Source: Variovorax gossypii
Lineage (GTDB): Bacteria; Pseudomonadota; Gammaproteobacteria; Burkholderiales; Burkholderiaceae_C
NCBI RefSeq assembly: GCF_003965815.1
Contig: NZ_RXOE01000004.1
Location: 248,001 to 312,000, forward strand
Reading direction: 5' to 3'
Length of the DNA: 64,000 nt
The translations under genes were made by a program, and so were the position numbers. The notes beneath the pieces are model-generated. The model worked only from the letters and a program-made list of their open reading frames with translations. It had not been told where the DNA came from and did no database searches. Shown one piece after another: positions 51,344 to 59,550 of this stretch (position 1 is the first letter of the stretch; the number at the start of each line of letters is the position of its first letter).

Positions 51344-51856
51344 TCAGGCAGCGATCTTCTCGACCAGGCCCATTTCCTCGCTGGACATGAGCCGGTCGAT
51401 GTCCACCAGGATCAGCATCCGCTCCTCCAGCGTGCCCAGCCCGATCAGGTAATCCGCGTCCAGCACGGAACCCATCTCCGGCGCGGGCTTGATCTGCTCC
51501 GCCGTCAGCGTGATCACGTCCGACACGCTGTCCACCACCATCCCCACCACACGCCCTCCGATGTTCAGCACGATCACCACCGTGAACTGGTCGTACGTCG
51601 GCTCGCCCAGCCTGAACTTGATGCGCATGTCGATGATCGGAACGATGATCCCGCGCAGGTTCACCACCCCCTTGATGTACTCCGGCGCGTTCGCGATCCG
51701 CGTCACCGCGTCGTACCCGCGCAGCTCCTGCACCTTCTGGATGTCTATGCCGTATTCCTCTTCGCCCAGCTTGAAGGTCACGACCTCCAGGCGGGCGCCT
51801 GCGCCCTGGTGCTGGGGCGCCTGCGCGCGTGCGGTTCCTGCTGCGATCTCTGCCAT
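51344..51856 (-). CDS. cheW: Chemotaxis coupling protein CheW, copy 2
   Basis: The 170-residue protein starts MAEIAAGTARAQAPQHQGAGARLEVVTFKLGEEEYG. The whole CheW domain is the same protein sequence as copy 1 at 43853-44374, while the N-terminal 22 residues are unrelated and the C-terminus differs slightly (GLVEKIAA). This pattern, identical core with different ends, points to recent gene conversion or duplication. It lies between flgJ and receptor I, at the upstream end of the array. Confidence 0.96.
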   Translation of the reverse strand: MAEIAAGTARAQAPQHQGAGARLEVVTFKLGEEEYGIDIQKVQELRGYDAVTRIANAPEYIKGVVNLRGIIVPIIDMRIKFRLGEPTYDQFTVVIVLNIGGRVVGMVVDSVSDVITLTAEQIKPAPEMGSVLDADYLIGLGTLEERMLILVDIDRLMSSEEMGLVEKIAA

Positions 51857-51890
51857 GGGTCTTCCTTGATGCGGTGAGCGCGCTAGCGGC

Positions 51891-52865
51891 TCAACCGAAC
51901 TTCTGCATGATGCGAACCAGCTTCTCGCCGTAGCGCGGATCGGTCGCGTAGCCGGCGCGCTGCAGGCCGTGGGCGGCCTCGGTCGGGTCGTCGGTGGCCA
52001 GCACGTTCGCGTAGCGCGGGTTGCGGGTGATGAAGCGCGCGTAGTCGGTGAAGGCTTCTTCGTACGAGCCGTAGGCGCGGAACTTCGCGCGAACCTTCTG
52101 CGGTTCGCCGTCGATGTACTCGGTAGTGGTCGTCTCGACCGTCGCGCCCTTCCAGCTGCGGTCGGCCTTGATGCCGAACAGGTTGAAGCTCTGCGTGCCG
52201 TCGTCGGCGCGGATCTCGCGCTTGCCCCAGCCGGACTCGAGCGCGGCCTGCGCGAGGATCAGCGGCGCGGGCACGCCGCTCGCGGTGCTCGCTGCCTGCG
52301 CGGATGCGCCCATGCGTCCGACGAACTCGTCGGCCTGCGCCTGCAGCGAGGAATTCGCGCCGGCGCCGGGTGCGCGCCGCTCGCTGTTGAATTGATAGAT
52401 GCCGAGGTCGGCACCCGTGCGGGCCGTCGGCGCCGAGCCGATGGGAATGCCGGCGCGCGGCCCGTACGGCAGGCCGCCGCGCGGTTCGAGCGACATGGGC
52501 TTCGTTCCGATCTCCGCATCGGCTTCCGCGTCGGGCGGGCCCGATGGCATGCTGCGGCGCAGCTGCGCGAGCATCGCCTCGGCCAGCCCCACGCCGCGCC
52601 CCGAGAGGTTCTGCGTGAGCTGCTGGTCGAACATCGAGAGATAGACCTTCTGGTCCTGGTTGTCGAAGAGTCCGCTCGAAGGCGTCGCCTCGCGCATGCT
52701 CTTGAGCACCATGTTCATGAACAGCGCCTCGAACTGCCGCGAGACCTGCTGCAGGCCTTCTTCCGGCGAGCTGCGCACGGTGCGCCGCAGGGCGTCCACG
52801 CCCTGCACGTCGAGCGCGAAACGCTGGTCGAGCGCGCCGCTGCGGTCGGTGGCGGATACGGTCAT
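51891..52865 (-). CDS. flgJ: Flagellar rod assembly protein/muramidase FlgJ
   Basis: FlgJ caps the growing rod and cuts peptidoglycan to let it through. The 324 residues have the N-terminal rod-binding domain (about 20-110, VSRQFEALFMNMVLKSMREATPSSGLF... LSGRGVGLAEAM). A Pro/Gly-rich linker and a C-terminal glucosaminidase/muramidase domain (about 180-324) follow: PAPLILAQAALESGWGKREIRADDGTQSFNLFGIKAD, with the catalytic Glu in ALESGWG. flgI is 10 bp upstream. Downstream, the expected flgK is replaced by cheW and the receptor array. Confidence 0.96.
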   Translation of the reverse strand: MTVSATDRSGALDQRFALDVQGVDALRRTVRSSPEEGLQQVSRQFEALFMNMVLKSMREATPSSGLFDNQDQKVYLSMFDQQLTQNLSGRGVGLAEAMLAQLRRSMPSGPPDAEADAEIGTKPMSLEPRGGLPYGPRAGIPIGSAPTARTGADLGIYQFNSERRAPGAGANSSLQAQADEFVGRMGASAQAASTASGVPAPLILAQAALESGWGKREIRADDGTQSFNLFGIKADRSWKGATVETTTTEYIDGEPQKVRAKFRAYGSYEEAFTDYARFITRNPRYANVLATDDPTEAAHGLQRAGYATDPRYGEKLVRIMQKFG

Positions 52866-52875
52866 CGCATCGGCC

Positions 52876-54084
52876 TCAGATGATTTCCAGCTCGGCGCTC
52901 AGCGCGCCGGCCGACTTCATGGCCTGGAGGATGGACACAAGGTCCTGCGGATTCGCGCCCAGGCTGTTGAGCCCCTTGACCACGTCCGACAGCGAGGCGC
53001 CGCCGCGCACCATCTGGATCGCGCCGCCGCCCTGGTTCACCGAGATCTGCGAGGTCTGCGCCGCCACCGTGCTGCCGCCCGAGAACGCGCCCGGCTGGCT
53101 GATGACCGGCTCGGTGTTGATGACCACCGACAGGTTGCCGTGCGCGATGGCGCAGTCCTTCACGCGAACGGCCTGGTTCATCACCACGGAGCCCGTGCGC
53201 GCATTCACCACCACGCGGGCGCCTGCCTGCGTGGGCGTCACTTCAAGATCCTCGAGCCGCGCGAGAAAGCCCACGCGCTGCTGCGGTTCGGGCGCGCGCA
53301 CGCGGATCGAACGCGCATCGATGGCCTCGGCCGTGCCCGAACCGAACTGCCGGTTGATCGCATCCACCGCGCGCTGCGTCGTGCCGAAATCGGAGCGGTT
53401 GAGCTCGATCGAGAAAGTGCCCTCGGCACCCACAGGCGACTCCACCGTGCGCTCCACCAGCGCCCCGCCCGGAATGCGCCCCGAGCTGAGCTGGTTGACC
53501 TGCACCTTGCTCCCGTTGGCCGAGGCGCCCGCGCCGCCGACCACCATGTTCCCCTGCGCCACCGCGTACGTCTGTCCATCCACGCCCTTGAGCGGCGTCA
53601 TCAGCAGCGTGCCGCCGCGCAGGCTCTTCGCATTGCCCATCGAGGACACCGTCACGTCGATGTTCTGCCCCGGCCGCGCGAACGAAGGCAGCGTGGCCGT
53701 AACCATCACCGCCGCCACGTTCTTCAGCTGCATGTTCACGCCCTGCGGAATCGTGATGCCCAGCTGCTGCAGCATGTTGTTCAGGCTCTGCGTGGTGAAC
53801 GGCGTCTGCATCGTCTGGTCGCCCGTGCCGTCGAGCCCCACCATCAGCCCGTAGCCGATCAACGGGTTGTCGCGCACGCCCTGGATGCTCGCCAGCTCCT
53901 TCAACCGCTCGGCATATGCGGGGCCAAAAAACAAGGACGCGACCACCGCGGCCGCCGCGAAGCGCAAGCGAGCCCGACCGTTCGCGGGATGCCGCGGAAC
54001 CGGCTTTGCCGGGCCGCAGGCATCGCCCCCTGCAAGGGGGTTGGAGAAGCGACACGAAGTGCGCGAAGCCTGGGGGTTTTTCAT
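52876..54084 (-). CDS. flgI: Flagellar P-ring protein FlgI with repeat-derived N-terminus
   Basis: FlgI forms the periplasmic P-ring. The mature part begins at about residue 59 (ERLKELASIQGVRDNPLIGYGLMVGLDGTGDQT) and is fully conserved to the end. The signal peptide core is RLRFAAAAVVASLFFGPAYA. The first about 42 codons (MKNPQASRTSCRFSNPLAGGD...) are not FlgI-like. They are the translation of a palindromic repeat between flgH and flgI. The ATG follows the flgH stop (TAAATG) without a clear ribosome site. A TTG at the arginine-leucine just before the signal core (RLRFAA) is an alternative start giving a normal-length signal. Confidence 0.93.
   Translation of the reverse strand: MKNPQASRTSCRFSNPLAGGDACGPAKPVPRHPANGRARLRFAAAAVVASLFFGPAYAERLKELASIQGVRDNPLIGYGLMVGLDGTGDQTMQTPFTTQSLNNMLQQLGITIPQGVNMQLKNVAAVMVTATLPSFARPGQNIDVTVSSMGNAKSLRGGTLLMTPLKGVDGQTYAVAQGNMVVGGAGASANGSKVQVNQLSSGRIPGGALVERTVESPVGAEGTFSIELNRSDFGTTQRAVDAINRQFGSGTAEAIDARSIRVRAPEPQQRVGFLARLEDLEVTPTQAGARVVVNARTGSVVMNQAVRVKDCAIAHGNLSVVINTEPVISQPGAFSGGSTVAAQTSQISVNQGGGAIQMVRGGASLSDVVKGLNSLGANPQDLVSILQAMKSAGALSAELEII
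53990..54080 (-). repeat. Palindromic repeat at the flgI 5' end
   Basis: The element contains nested hairpins: CCCCCT-GCA-AGGGGG, CCGGC-TTT-GCCGG, and a CGACACGAAGTGCG segment that can fold on itself. From memory, very similar sequences are scattered between genes in Comamonadaceae genomes. It occurs once here, running into flgI in frame and supplying the apparent N-terminus. Confidence 0.6.
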
Positions 54085-54828
54085 TTAAAACGGCATGACG
54101 TTGAGGAAGAAGCGCTGCATCCAGCCCATGTGCTGCGCCTCGTCGATATAGCCCTTGGCCGAGTACTCGATGCGTGCATCGGCCACCAATGTGGAGGGCA
54201 CCGTGTTGTTGCCCGAGACGGTGCGCGGATTCACCACGCCCGAGAAGCGGATGTATTCCGTGCCCTGGTTGATGCCCATCTGCTTCTCGCCGCTCACCAG
54301 CAGGTTGCCGTTGGGCATCACGTCCGTGACCGTGACCGTGATCACGCCGTTGAAGGTGTTGTTGGCGTTGGCCCCGCCCTTGGCGTTGAGCGTGTTGGTG
54401 CCCGAGAGCTTGGCGTCCTGCCCGTCGAGCAGCCCGCCGATGAGCTTGGGAATGGCGGCGAACACGCTGGCCGTGCTGCCGGTGCGGCTGGCATTCGCAC
54501 CCGAATTCTTGGTGGCGTTGACCTTCTCGCTGATGACGATGGTCAGGATGTCGCCGACGTTGCGCGGCCTGCGGTCCTCGAAGAGCGCATTGGCGCCGGG
54601 GCCGTCCTGGAAGATCGCGCCGGGCGAGCGCCGGCTCTGCACCGCCGCGTAGCTGTCGGCGCGCGCGGTCATCGGCTGGTGCACCAGCGGCTCGCGCGGA
54701 ACCTGCGCGCAGCCGGTGGCGAGCACCGCCACCGTGACCGCGAGCAGCGACAGCAGCCGTGCCCTCGCATCGGCCGCGCCGCAGCGAGGAAGAAGACGCA
54801 ACAGAAGACGCAACGCCTGAAGCATCAC
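54085..54828 (-). CDS. flgH: Flagellar L-ring lipoprotein FlgH
   Basis: FlgH forms the outer-membrane L-ring. The 247-residue precursor has a lipoprotein signal with the lipobox LATGC (Cys40), so the N-region is somewhat long; a later internal start is possible. The mature part includes GAIFQDGPGANALFEDRRPRNVGDILTIVISEKVNATKNSGANASRTGS and ends MGWMQRFFLNVMPF, typical of FlgH. The start overlaps the flgG stop by ATGA. Confidence 0.96.
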   Translation of the reverse strand: MMLQALRLLLRLLPRCGAADARARLLSLLAVTVAVLATGCAQVPREPLVHQPMTARADSYAAVQSRRSPGAIFQDGPGANALFEDRRPRNVGDILTIVISEKVNATKNSGANASRTGSTASVFAAIPKLIGGLLDGQDAKLSGTNTLNAKGGANANNTFNGVITVTVTDVMPNGNLLVSGEKQMGINQGTEYIRFSGVVNPRTVSGNNTVPSTLVADARIEYSAKGYIDEAQHMGWMQRFFLNVMPF

Positions 54829-55607
54829 AGCTGGGCCAGTCGCTGAAGCATCTGGTCCGAGGTCTGGACCGCCTTGCTGTTGATTTCGTACGAGCGCTGG
54901 GTGGCGATCATGTTGACCAGCTCTTCCACCACGTTCACGTTCGAGGCCTCGACGTATCCCTGGCTCAGCGTGCCGGCGCCGTCGACGCCGGGGTTCACCT
55001 GGTTGGGCGCGCCCGAGGCGTCGGTCTCGGCGTACAGGTTCTCGCCCAGGCTCTGCAGGCCGGTCGGGTTGACGAAGGTGGCGAGCTGCAGCTGGCCGAT
55101 CTGCACGGTGTTCGTGCTGCCCGCCTGCACCACCGAGACGATGCCGTCGCGGCCCACGGTGATGCTGGTGGCGTTGGCCGGCACCGTGATGGCGGGCTGC
55201 ACGGGAAAGCCGCTGGCCGTGACCAGCTGGCCGTCGCGGTCGGTCTGGAACGAGCCGTCGCGCGTGTACGAGGTGGTGCCGTCGGGCATCAGCACCTGGA
55301 AGAAGCCGCCGCCGCTGATGGCCACGTCGGTCGGCTTGTCGGTCTTGGTGAGGTTGCCCTGCGAGTGGATGCGCTCGGTGGCGACCACGTGCACGCCGGT
55401 GCCGACCTGCAGGCCCGAGGGCAGGCGCGTCTGGTCCGACGACTGGCCGCCGACCTGGCGCAGGTTCTGGTAGACCAGGTCCTCGAACACTGCGCGGCTG
55501 CGCTTGAAGCCGGTGGTGCCGACGTTGGCGAGGTTGTTGGAGACCACGTCGAGCTGCGTCTGCTGCGCGTCGAGGCCGGTCTTGGCGATGTAGAGGGAGC
55601 GGATCAT
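54825..55607 (-). CDS. flgG: Flagellar distal rod protein FlgG
   Basis: FlgG builds the distal rod. The 260 residues start MIRSLYIAKTGLDAQQTQLDVVSNNLANVGTTGFKRSRAVFEDLVYQNLRQ. They end YVEASNVNVVEELVNMIATQRSYEINSKAVQTSDQMLQRLAQL, the standard N- and C-terminal axial motifs. The YQNLRQVG insertion near residue 46-55 is the FlgG-specific segment that distinguishes it from FlgE and FlgF. It follows flgF by 37 bp. Confidence 0.97.
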   Translation of the reverse strand: MIRSLYIAKTGLDAQQTQLDVVSNNLANVGTTGFKRSRAVFEDLVYQNLRQVGGQSSDQTRLPSGLQVGTGVHVVATERIHSQGNLTKTDKPTDVAISGGGFFQVLMPDGTTSYTRDGSFQTDRDGQLVTASGFPVQPAITVPANATSITVGRDGIVSVVQAGSTNTVQIGQLQLATFVNPTGLQSLGENLYAETDASGAPNQVNPGVDGAGTLSQGYVEASNVNVVEELVNMIATQRSYEINSKAVQTSDQMLQRLAQL

Positions 55608-55644
55608 TTTTCTGGGAGTCCTGCGGAAGAGGTTGCGGATCGCG

Positions 55645-56391
55645 TCAGCCGTAAGCCAGCAGCTTGTTGGCGGACTGCGCGTTGGTGTCGGCCGTCTGCA
55701 GCGACTTCATCTGCATCTCGAAGCTGCGTGCGTTGGCGATCATTGCCACCATGGTCTCGACCGGGTTCACGTTGCTGCCTTCGACCACGCCGCTGACCAG
55801 CGTGACGGCCTCGTCGGCCTCGGCCGGAGGCTGGCCGGCGCGCATGCGGAACAGGCCGTCGTCGCCGCGCTCGAGCTCGGTGGCCTGCGGGTTGACCAGC
55901 TTGAGGCGGCCTACTTCCGCAATGCCCGTGAGCACGTTGGAAGCCGCGTCGCGCGCGCTCACCAGGCCGTTGGAAGCGATGCTGACCGTGGAGCCCGGAG
56001 GCACCGTGAGCGCGCCGTTGTCGCCCATCAGCGGGCGGCCGCCCATGGTGGTGAGCTGGCCGTCCGCGCCGATCTGGAGATTGCCCACGCGGGTGTAGGC
56101 CTCGCCGCCGTCGGGCGTCTGCACCACCAGCCAGCCCGAGCCGCTCACGGCCACGTCGAGCGCGCGGCCGGTTTCGGTGAGCGGGCCGTGGGTGAAGTCG
56201 GCGCCCGGCGTGGTGGCGGCCACGAAGGCGCGCGTGGGCGCTTCCTGGCCGACCACGGGCACGGCGCGGAAGTTGGCGATCTGCGCGCGGAAGCCCGGCG
56301 TCGAGACGTTCGCCATGTTGTTGGCGACGGCGGCCTGCTGTTCCATGACCTGCTTGGCGCCGCTCATGGCGACGTACAACATGCGATCCAC
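55645..56391 (-). CDS. flgF: Flagellar proximal rod protein FlgF
   Basis: FlgF is a proximal rod subunit. The 248 residues begin MDRMLYVAMSGAKQVMEQQAAVANNMANVSTPGFRAQIANFRAVPV. They end VEGSNVNPVETMVAMIANARSFEMQMKSLQTADTNAQSANKLLAYG. The central region carries the FlgE/F/G fold (DVAVSGSGWLVVQTPDGGEAYTRVGNLQIGADGQL). It lies between flgE (40 bp) and flgG (37 bp). Confidence 0.96.
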   Translation of the reverse strand: MDRMLYVAMSGAKQVMEQQAAVANNMANVSTPGFRAQIANFRAVPVVGQEAPTRAFVAATTPGADFTHGPLTETGRALDVAVSGSGWLVVQTPDGGEAYTRVGNLQIGADGQLTTMGGRPLMGDNGALTVPPGSTVSIASNGLVSARDAASNVLTGIAEVGRLKLVNPQATELERGDDGLFRMRAGQPPAEADEAVTLVSGVVEGSNVNPVETMVAMIANARSFEMQMKSLQTADTNAQSANKLLAYG

Positions 56392-56431
56392 TGGGTGCTC
56401 CTGCTTCTGTCGGTCTGTCGGTCGCGCCGCG

Positions 56432-57652
56432 TCAGCGGATGTTCATCAGCGTCTGCATGACCTGGTCCTGCGTCTTCACTGTCTGCGCGTTGGCCTGGTA
56501 GTTGCGCTGCGCGACGATGAGGTTGACCAGCTCGGAGGTGAGGTCGACGTTGGATGCCTCGAGCGCGCCCGACTGCAGCGAGCCGAGCTTGGTGCCTTCG
56601 CCCGGGGTGCCGGTGAGCGGGTTACCCGAGGCCTGCGTCTCGGCCCACACGTTGTTGCCCTTGGGCTCCAGGCCGTTCGGGTTGGCGAACGAAGACAGCA
56701 CGACCTGGCCCAGCAGCTTGGTCTGTTCGTTGGAGAACTTGCCGGTGATGGTGCCGTCGGCGTTGATCGAGAACGAGGTGAGTTCGCCCGAGCGGTAGCC
56801 GTCCTGCGCGAGCTTGCTCATGGCGTTGGCGGCGCCGAACTGCGTGGTGCCCGAAATGTCGAGCGTGGGAGTGAGTGCCGCGGCGCCGTTGGTGAGGGTG
56901 AGCGTGCCAAGGCTCAGCTGGCCGCTGGCAGGCGCGGTCATCTTGCCGGCGGAGTCGAAGGTCAGGGTGCCGAGCGCGGCGCCGGCGTTGAGTGCCGCAC
57001 CGTCGGCCGTGCCGTACACGCTCCAGGTGTTGGCGGGCGTCGCGCTCTTCACGAAGTAGACGGACACGTCATGCGGGTTGCCCAGCGAGTCGTAGATGGG
57101 GCCGACGGCGTTCGAGTAGTTGAAGGTGTCGGAATCGGTCGCGTTGAAGGGCACCTTGGTGGGCGTGGTCTTGCGCGCATCGAGGTTGAACTCGGCGTCG
57201 ATGCCGGTCGTGGCCTTGGGCGTCATGGGCGTGGTCGGGATCTGGATGGCCGCCGGCGTGCCGCCGCTGATGCCGCCGTTCGCGTTCGCGCCGAAGCCGG
57301 TGAGGCGCAGGCCCGAGGCGTTGACGATGTAGCCGTCCTTGTCGCGCGTGAACTGGCCGTTGCGCGAGTACATGACTTCACCGGTGGCGCTGGTCAGGCG
57401 GAAGAAGCCGTCGCCGTTGAGGATGGCCACGTCCAGCGGACGGCTGCTCGACTGGGTCACGCCCTGCGAGAAGTTCTGCGTCACGCCAGAGACCGAGGCG
57501 CCCAGGCCGACGCGCGAACCCGCGTACACGTCCTGGAAGGTGGCGGCGGCCGACTTGAAGCCGACGGTGCCCGAGTTGGCGATGTTGTTGCCGATGACGT
57601 CGAGGTTGGCGGCGGCCACGCCGAGCCCGCTGATGCCCTGGGAAAAAGCCAT
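56432..57652 (-). CDS. flgE: Flagellar hook protein FlgE
   Basis: FlgE is the hook subunit. The 406 residues start MAFSQGISGLGVAAANLDVIGNNIANSGTVGFKSAAATFQDVYAGSRVGLG. The mid-domain contains DVAILNGDGFFRLTSATGEVMYSRNGQFTRDKDGYIVNASGLRLTGFG. The protein ends VDLTSELVNLIVAQRNYQANAQTVKTQDQVMQTLMNIR. This is the normal size for beta-proteobacterial hooks. flgD is 74 bp upstream. Confidence 0.97.
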   Translation of the reverse strand: MAFSQGISGLGVAAANLDVIGNNIANSGTVGFKSAAATFQDVYAGSRVGLGASVSGVTQNFSQGVTQSSSRPLDVAILNGDGFFRLTSATGEVMYSRNGQFTRDKDGYIVNASGLRLTGFGANANGGISGGTPAAIQIPTTPMTPKATTGIDAEFNLDARKTTPTKVPFNATDSDTFNYSNAVGPIYDSLGNPHDVSVYFVKSATPANTWSVYGTADGAALNAGAALGTLTFDSAGKMTAPASGQLSLGTLTLTNGAAALTPTLDISGTTQFGAANAMSKLAQDGYRSGELTSFSINADGTITGKFSNEQTKLLGQVVLSSFANPNGLEPKGNNVWAETQASGNPLTGTPGEGTKLGSLQSGALEASNVDLTSELVNLIVAQRNYQANAQTVKTQDQVMQTLMNIR

Positions 57653-57726
57653 GATCTATGGTTCCTTGCTTGTTGGTTTCGGTGCGATGGATGCGTTGGA
57701 TGCGATGGGGGAAGAAGCCCTGCGGC

Positions 57727-58413
57727 TCAGAGGAACAGGCGCACGTCGGACAGGCCGATGTTGTTGCCCGTCATCAGCTCGAGCGTGACGCCGTTGGCGC
57801 CCTGCTTGACCGCCGCCACCTGCGAGAAGGTGAGCGCGGTGGCCTTCACGGTCGTGCCGTTGTTGGTCGCGTTCACGCTGAAGCTGTAGGCGCCCGCGGG
57901 CACCACGTTGCCCGTGTCGTCCTTGCCGTCCCAGGTGACGGCGTTGACGCCTTCGGTCATGGAGCCGGCATCGATGGTGCGAACGACCTTGCCGGTGGCG
58001 TCGACGATCTTGATCTCGACGTCGGAGGCGGTGCCCGGGAGCTCCACGGCGAAGGCCTGCGCCGCTGGCTCCTTGCCAGCCTCGGGGTCCTTGGTGGTGA
58101 GCGTGCTGCCCGGCGAGAGCACGTTGTAGCCGATGAGCGAGGTGGCCTGCAGCAGCTGGTTGGAGCTGGTCTGGTTCACAAGGCCCGAGAGCGTGCTGTT
58201 GAGCTTCTCGATGCCGCTGACGGTGCTCATCTGCGCGAGCTGCGAGGTGAGCTCGGCGTTCTGCATCGGGTTGAGCGGGTCCTGGTTGTTCAGCTGCGTG
58301 ACCAGCAGCTTCAGGAAGCGCTGCTCGCTGTCGACGTTGGAAGTGCTGCTGTTGCTGCTCACCGCGGAGGTGGCGTTCTGTCCGGTGATGGACGAGGTGT
58401 CGGAAATGGCCAT
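57727..58413 (-). CDS. flgD: Hook assembly cap protein FlgD
   Basis: FlgD caps the growing hook. The 228-residue protein has a Ser/Thr-rich start, then the family motif SEQRFLKLLVTQLNNQDPLNPMQNAELTSQLAQMSTVSGIEKLN (about 30-75). A C-terminal FlgD Ig-like/tudor region follows (IKIVDATGKVVRTIDAGSMTEGVNAVTWDGKDDTGNVVPAGAYSFSV). It is 42 bp after flgC. Confidence 0.96.
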   Translation of the reverse strand: MAISDTSSITGQNATSAVSSNSSTSNVDSEQRFLKLLVTQLNNQDPLNPMQNAELTSQLAQMSTVSGIEKLNSTLSGLVNQTSSNQLLQATSLIGYNVLSPGSTLTTKDPEAGKEPAAQAFAVELPGTASDVEIKIVDATGKVVRTIDAGSMTEGVNAVTWDGKDDTGNVVPAGAYSFSVNATNNGTTVKATALTFSQVAAVKQGANGVTLELMTGNNIGLSDVRLFL

Positions 58414-58455
58414 GGCGCGTGCGTGCCTGTTCTCTCTGTTGTTTCTCTTGGGGGG

Positions 58456-58878
58456 TTACTGGCCGAGGGTCAGCGTCTTGACCATCAGCGTCTTGGCCGT
58501 GTTGAGCACCTCGACGTTGGCCTGGTAGCTGCGCGAGGCGGAGATCATGTTTGTCATCTCCTCGACCACGTTGACGTTGGGCATCGCCACGTAGCCTTCG
58601 GCGTTGGCGTGCGGGCTCTTCGGGTCGAACACGAGGCGCGGCGGCGAGGGGTCCTCGACCACGCCCGCAACCGCGACGCCGCCGATGTCCCCGGCGCCGT
58701 ATGCGGAAGGCGCGACCTGGAACACCACCTGCTTCGCGCGGTAGGGCATGCCGTCGGGACCGGCCACGCTCTCGGCGTTGGCCATGTTGCTCGCGGTCAC
58801 GTTCATGCGCTGCGATTGCGCAGTCATGGCCGAACCCGCCACGTTGAAGATGTTCATGGAAGTGCTGTTGAAGGGCAT
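58456..58878 (-). CDS. flgC: Flagellar proximal rod protein FlgC
   Basis: FlgC is a proximal rod subunit of 140 residues. The N-terminus MPFNSTSMNIFNVAGSAMTAQSQRMNVTASNMANAESV and the C-terminus GYVAMPNVNVVEEMTNMISASRSYQANVEVLNTAKTLMVKTLTLGQ are diagnostic. A start at the second Met (58857) is possible. It follows flgB by 24 bp. Confidence 0.96.
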   Translation of the reverse strand: MPFNSTSMNIFNVAGSAMTAQSQRMNVTASNMANAESVAGPDGMPYRAKQVVFQVAPSAYGAGDIGGVAVAGVVEDPSPPRLVFDPKSPHANAEGYVAMPNVNVVEEMTNMISASRSYQANVEVLNTAKTLMVKTLTLGQ

Positions 58879-58902
58879 GGTGATGGGCGCTCGCCGGCCT
58901 GC

Positions 58903-59319
58903 TTACTGCTGGATCGCAGAGAGCATCGACTTGATCTTCGAGTTGATGACGGTGAGGTTGGACTCGTAGCGCAGCGCGTTGTCCGCGAAGGCGATGCGCT
59001 CGACGTCCATCTCGACGGTGTTGCCGTCGAGGCTGGACTGGTTGGGCATGCGGTAGAGCAGGTCCTTGTCGGACACGGCCTGCGAGCTGGCCTGCCCCGC
59101 CAGGTGGCGCGACGAGGTGGTGGCGAGCGACACCGACTGCGACGACGCGCGGCCGCGCTCCACGGCTTCGCTCAGGCGTGCGCTGAAATCGAAGTCGCGC
59201 GCCTTGTAGTTGGGCGTGTCCGCATGGGCGATGTTGGCCGCCAGCACCTCCTGGCGCTCCGCGCGGAGATTGAGGGCTTCGCGGTTGAAGCGAAGCGCCG
59301 CATCCAGCTTGTCGATCAT
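58903..59319 (-). CDS. flgB: Flagellar proximal rod protein FlgB
   Basis: FlgB is the most proximal rod subunit of the flgBCDFG set. The 138 residues begin MIDKLDAALRFNREALNLRAERQEVLAANIAHADTPNYKARDFDF. They include the C-terminal NTVEMDVERIAFADNALRYESNLTVINSKIKSMLSAIQQ. It is the first gene of the minus-strand flg operon and is divergent from flgA across 231 bp that contain the shared operator-like element. Confidence 0.97.
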   Translation of the reverse strand: MIDKLDAALRFNREALNLRAERQEVLAANIAHADTPNYKARDFDFSARLSEAVERGRASSQSVSLATTSSRHLAGQASSQAVSDKDLLYRMPNQSSLDGNTVEMDVERIAFADNALRYESNLTVINSKIKSMLSAIQQ

Positions 59320-59402
59320 GTCTTTTCCATCCGTTGAGGCGTCGCCGGCGCACGAAGGCGCGGCGACAGATGGAAAGCGAGTCTATGCACGGGGCGCGTT
59401 TG

Positions 59403-59471
59403 CAATCGTCCGAACAAAGGGGGTTTTCGCCTGCTGCTCGCACCTTCGCCCGGCCGATGGATTCCTAGAAT
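59403..59471 (+). promoter_or_regulatory. Candidate class II operator and promoter before flgA (divergent flgB)
   Basis: CAATCGT precedes CCGAACA-N3-GGGGTTTTCGCC (59410-59431), which matches the fliE-side element at all but one defined position. TAGAAT (59466-59471) lies 56 nt after the element start and resembles a -10. No good -35 is present, which fits activator-dependent class II control, most likely by FlhDC. The remaining part of the 59320-59550 gap shows no gene. Confidence 0.5.
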
Positions 59472-59550
59472 TTCCGTGCGGCGCCGTGCCTTCCTCCTGC
59501 GTGGCGCACCGCGATCCAGGCCCTCTCTTCCACACATATCCGACGACCCG

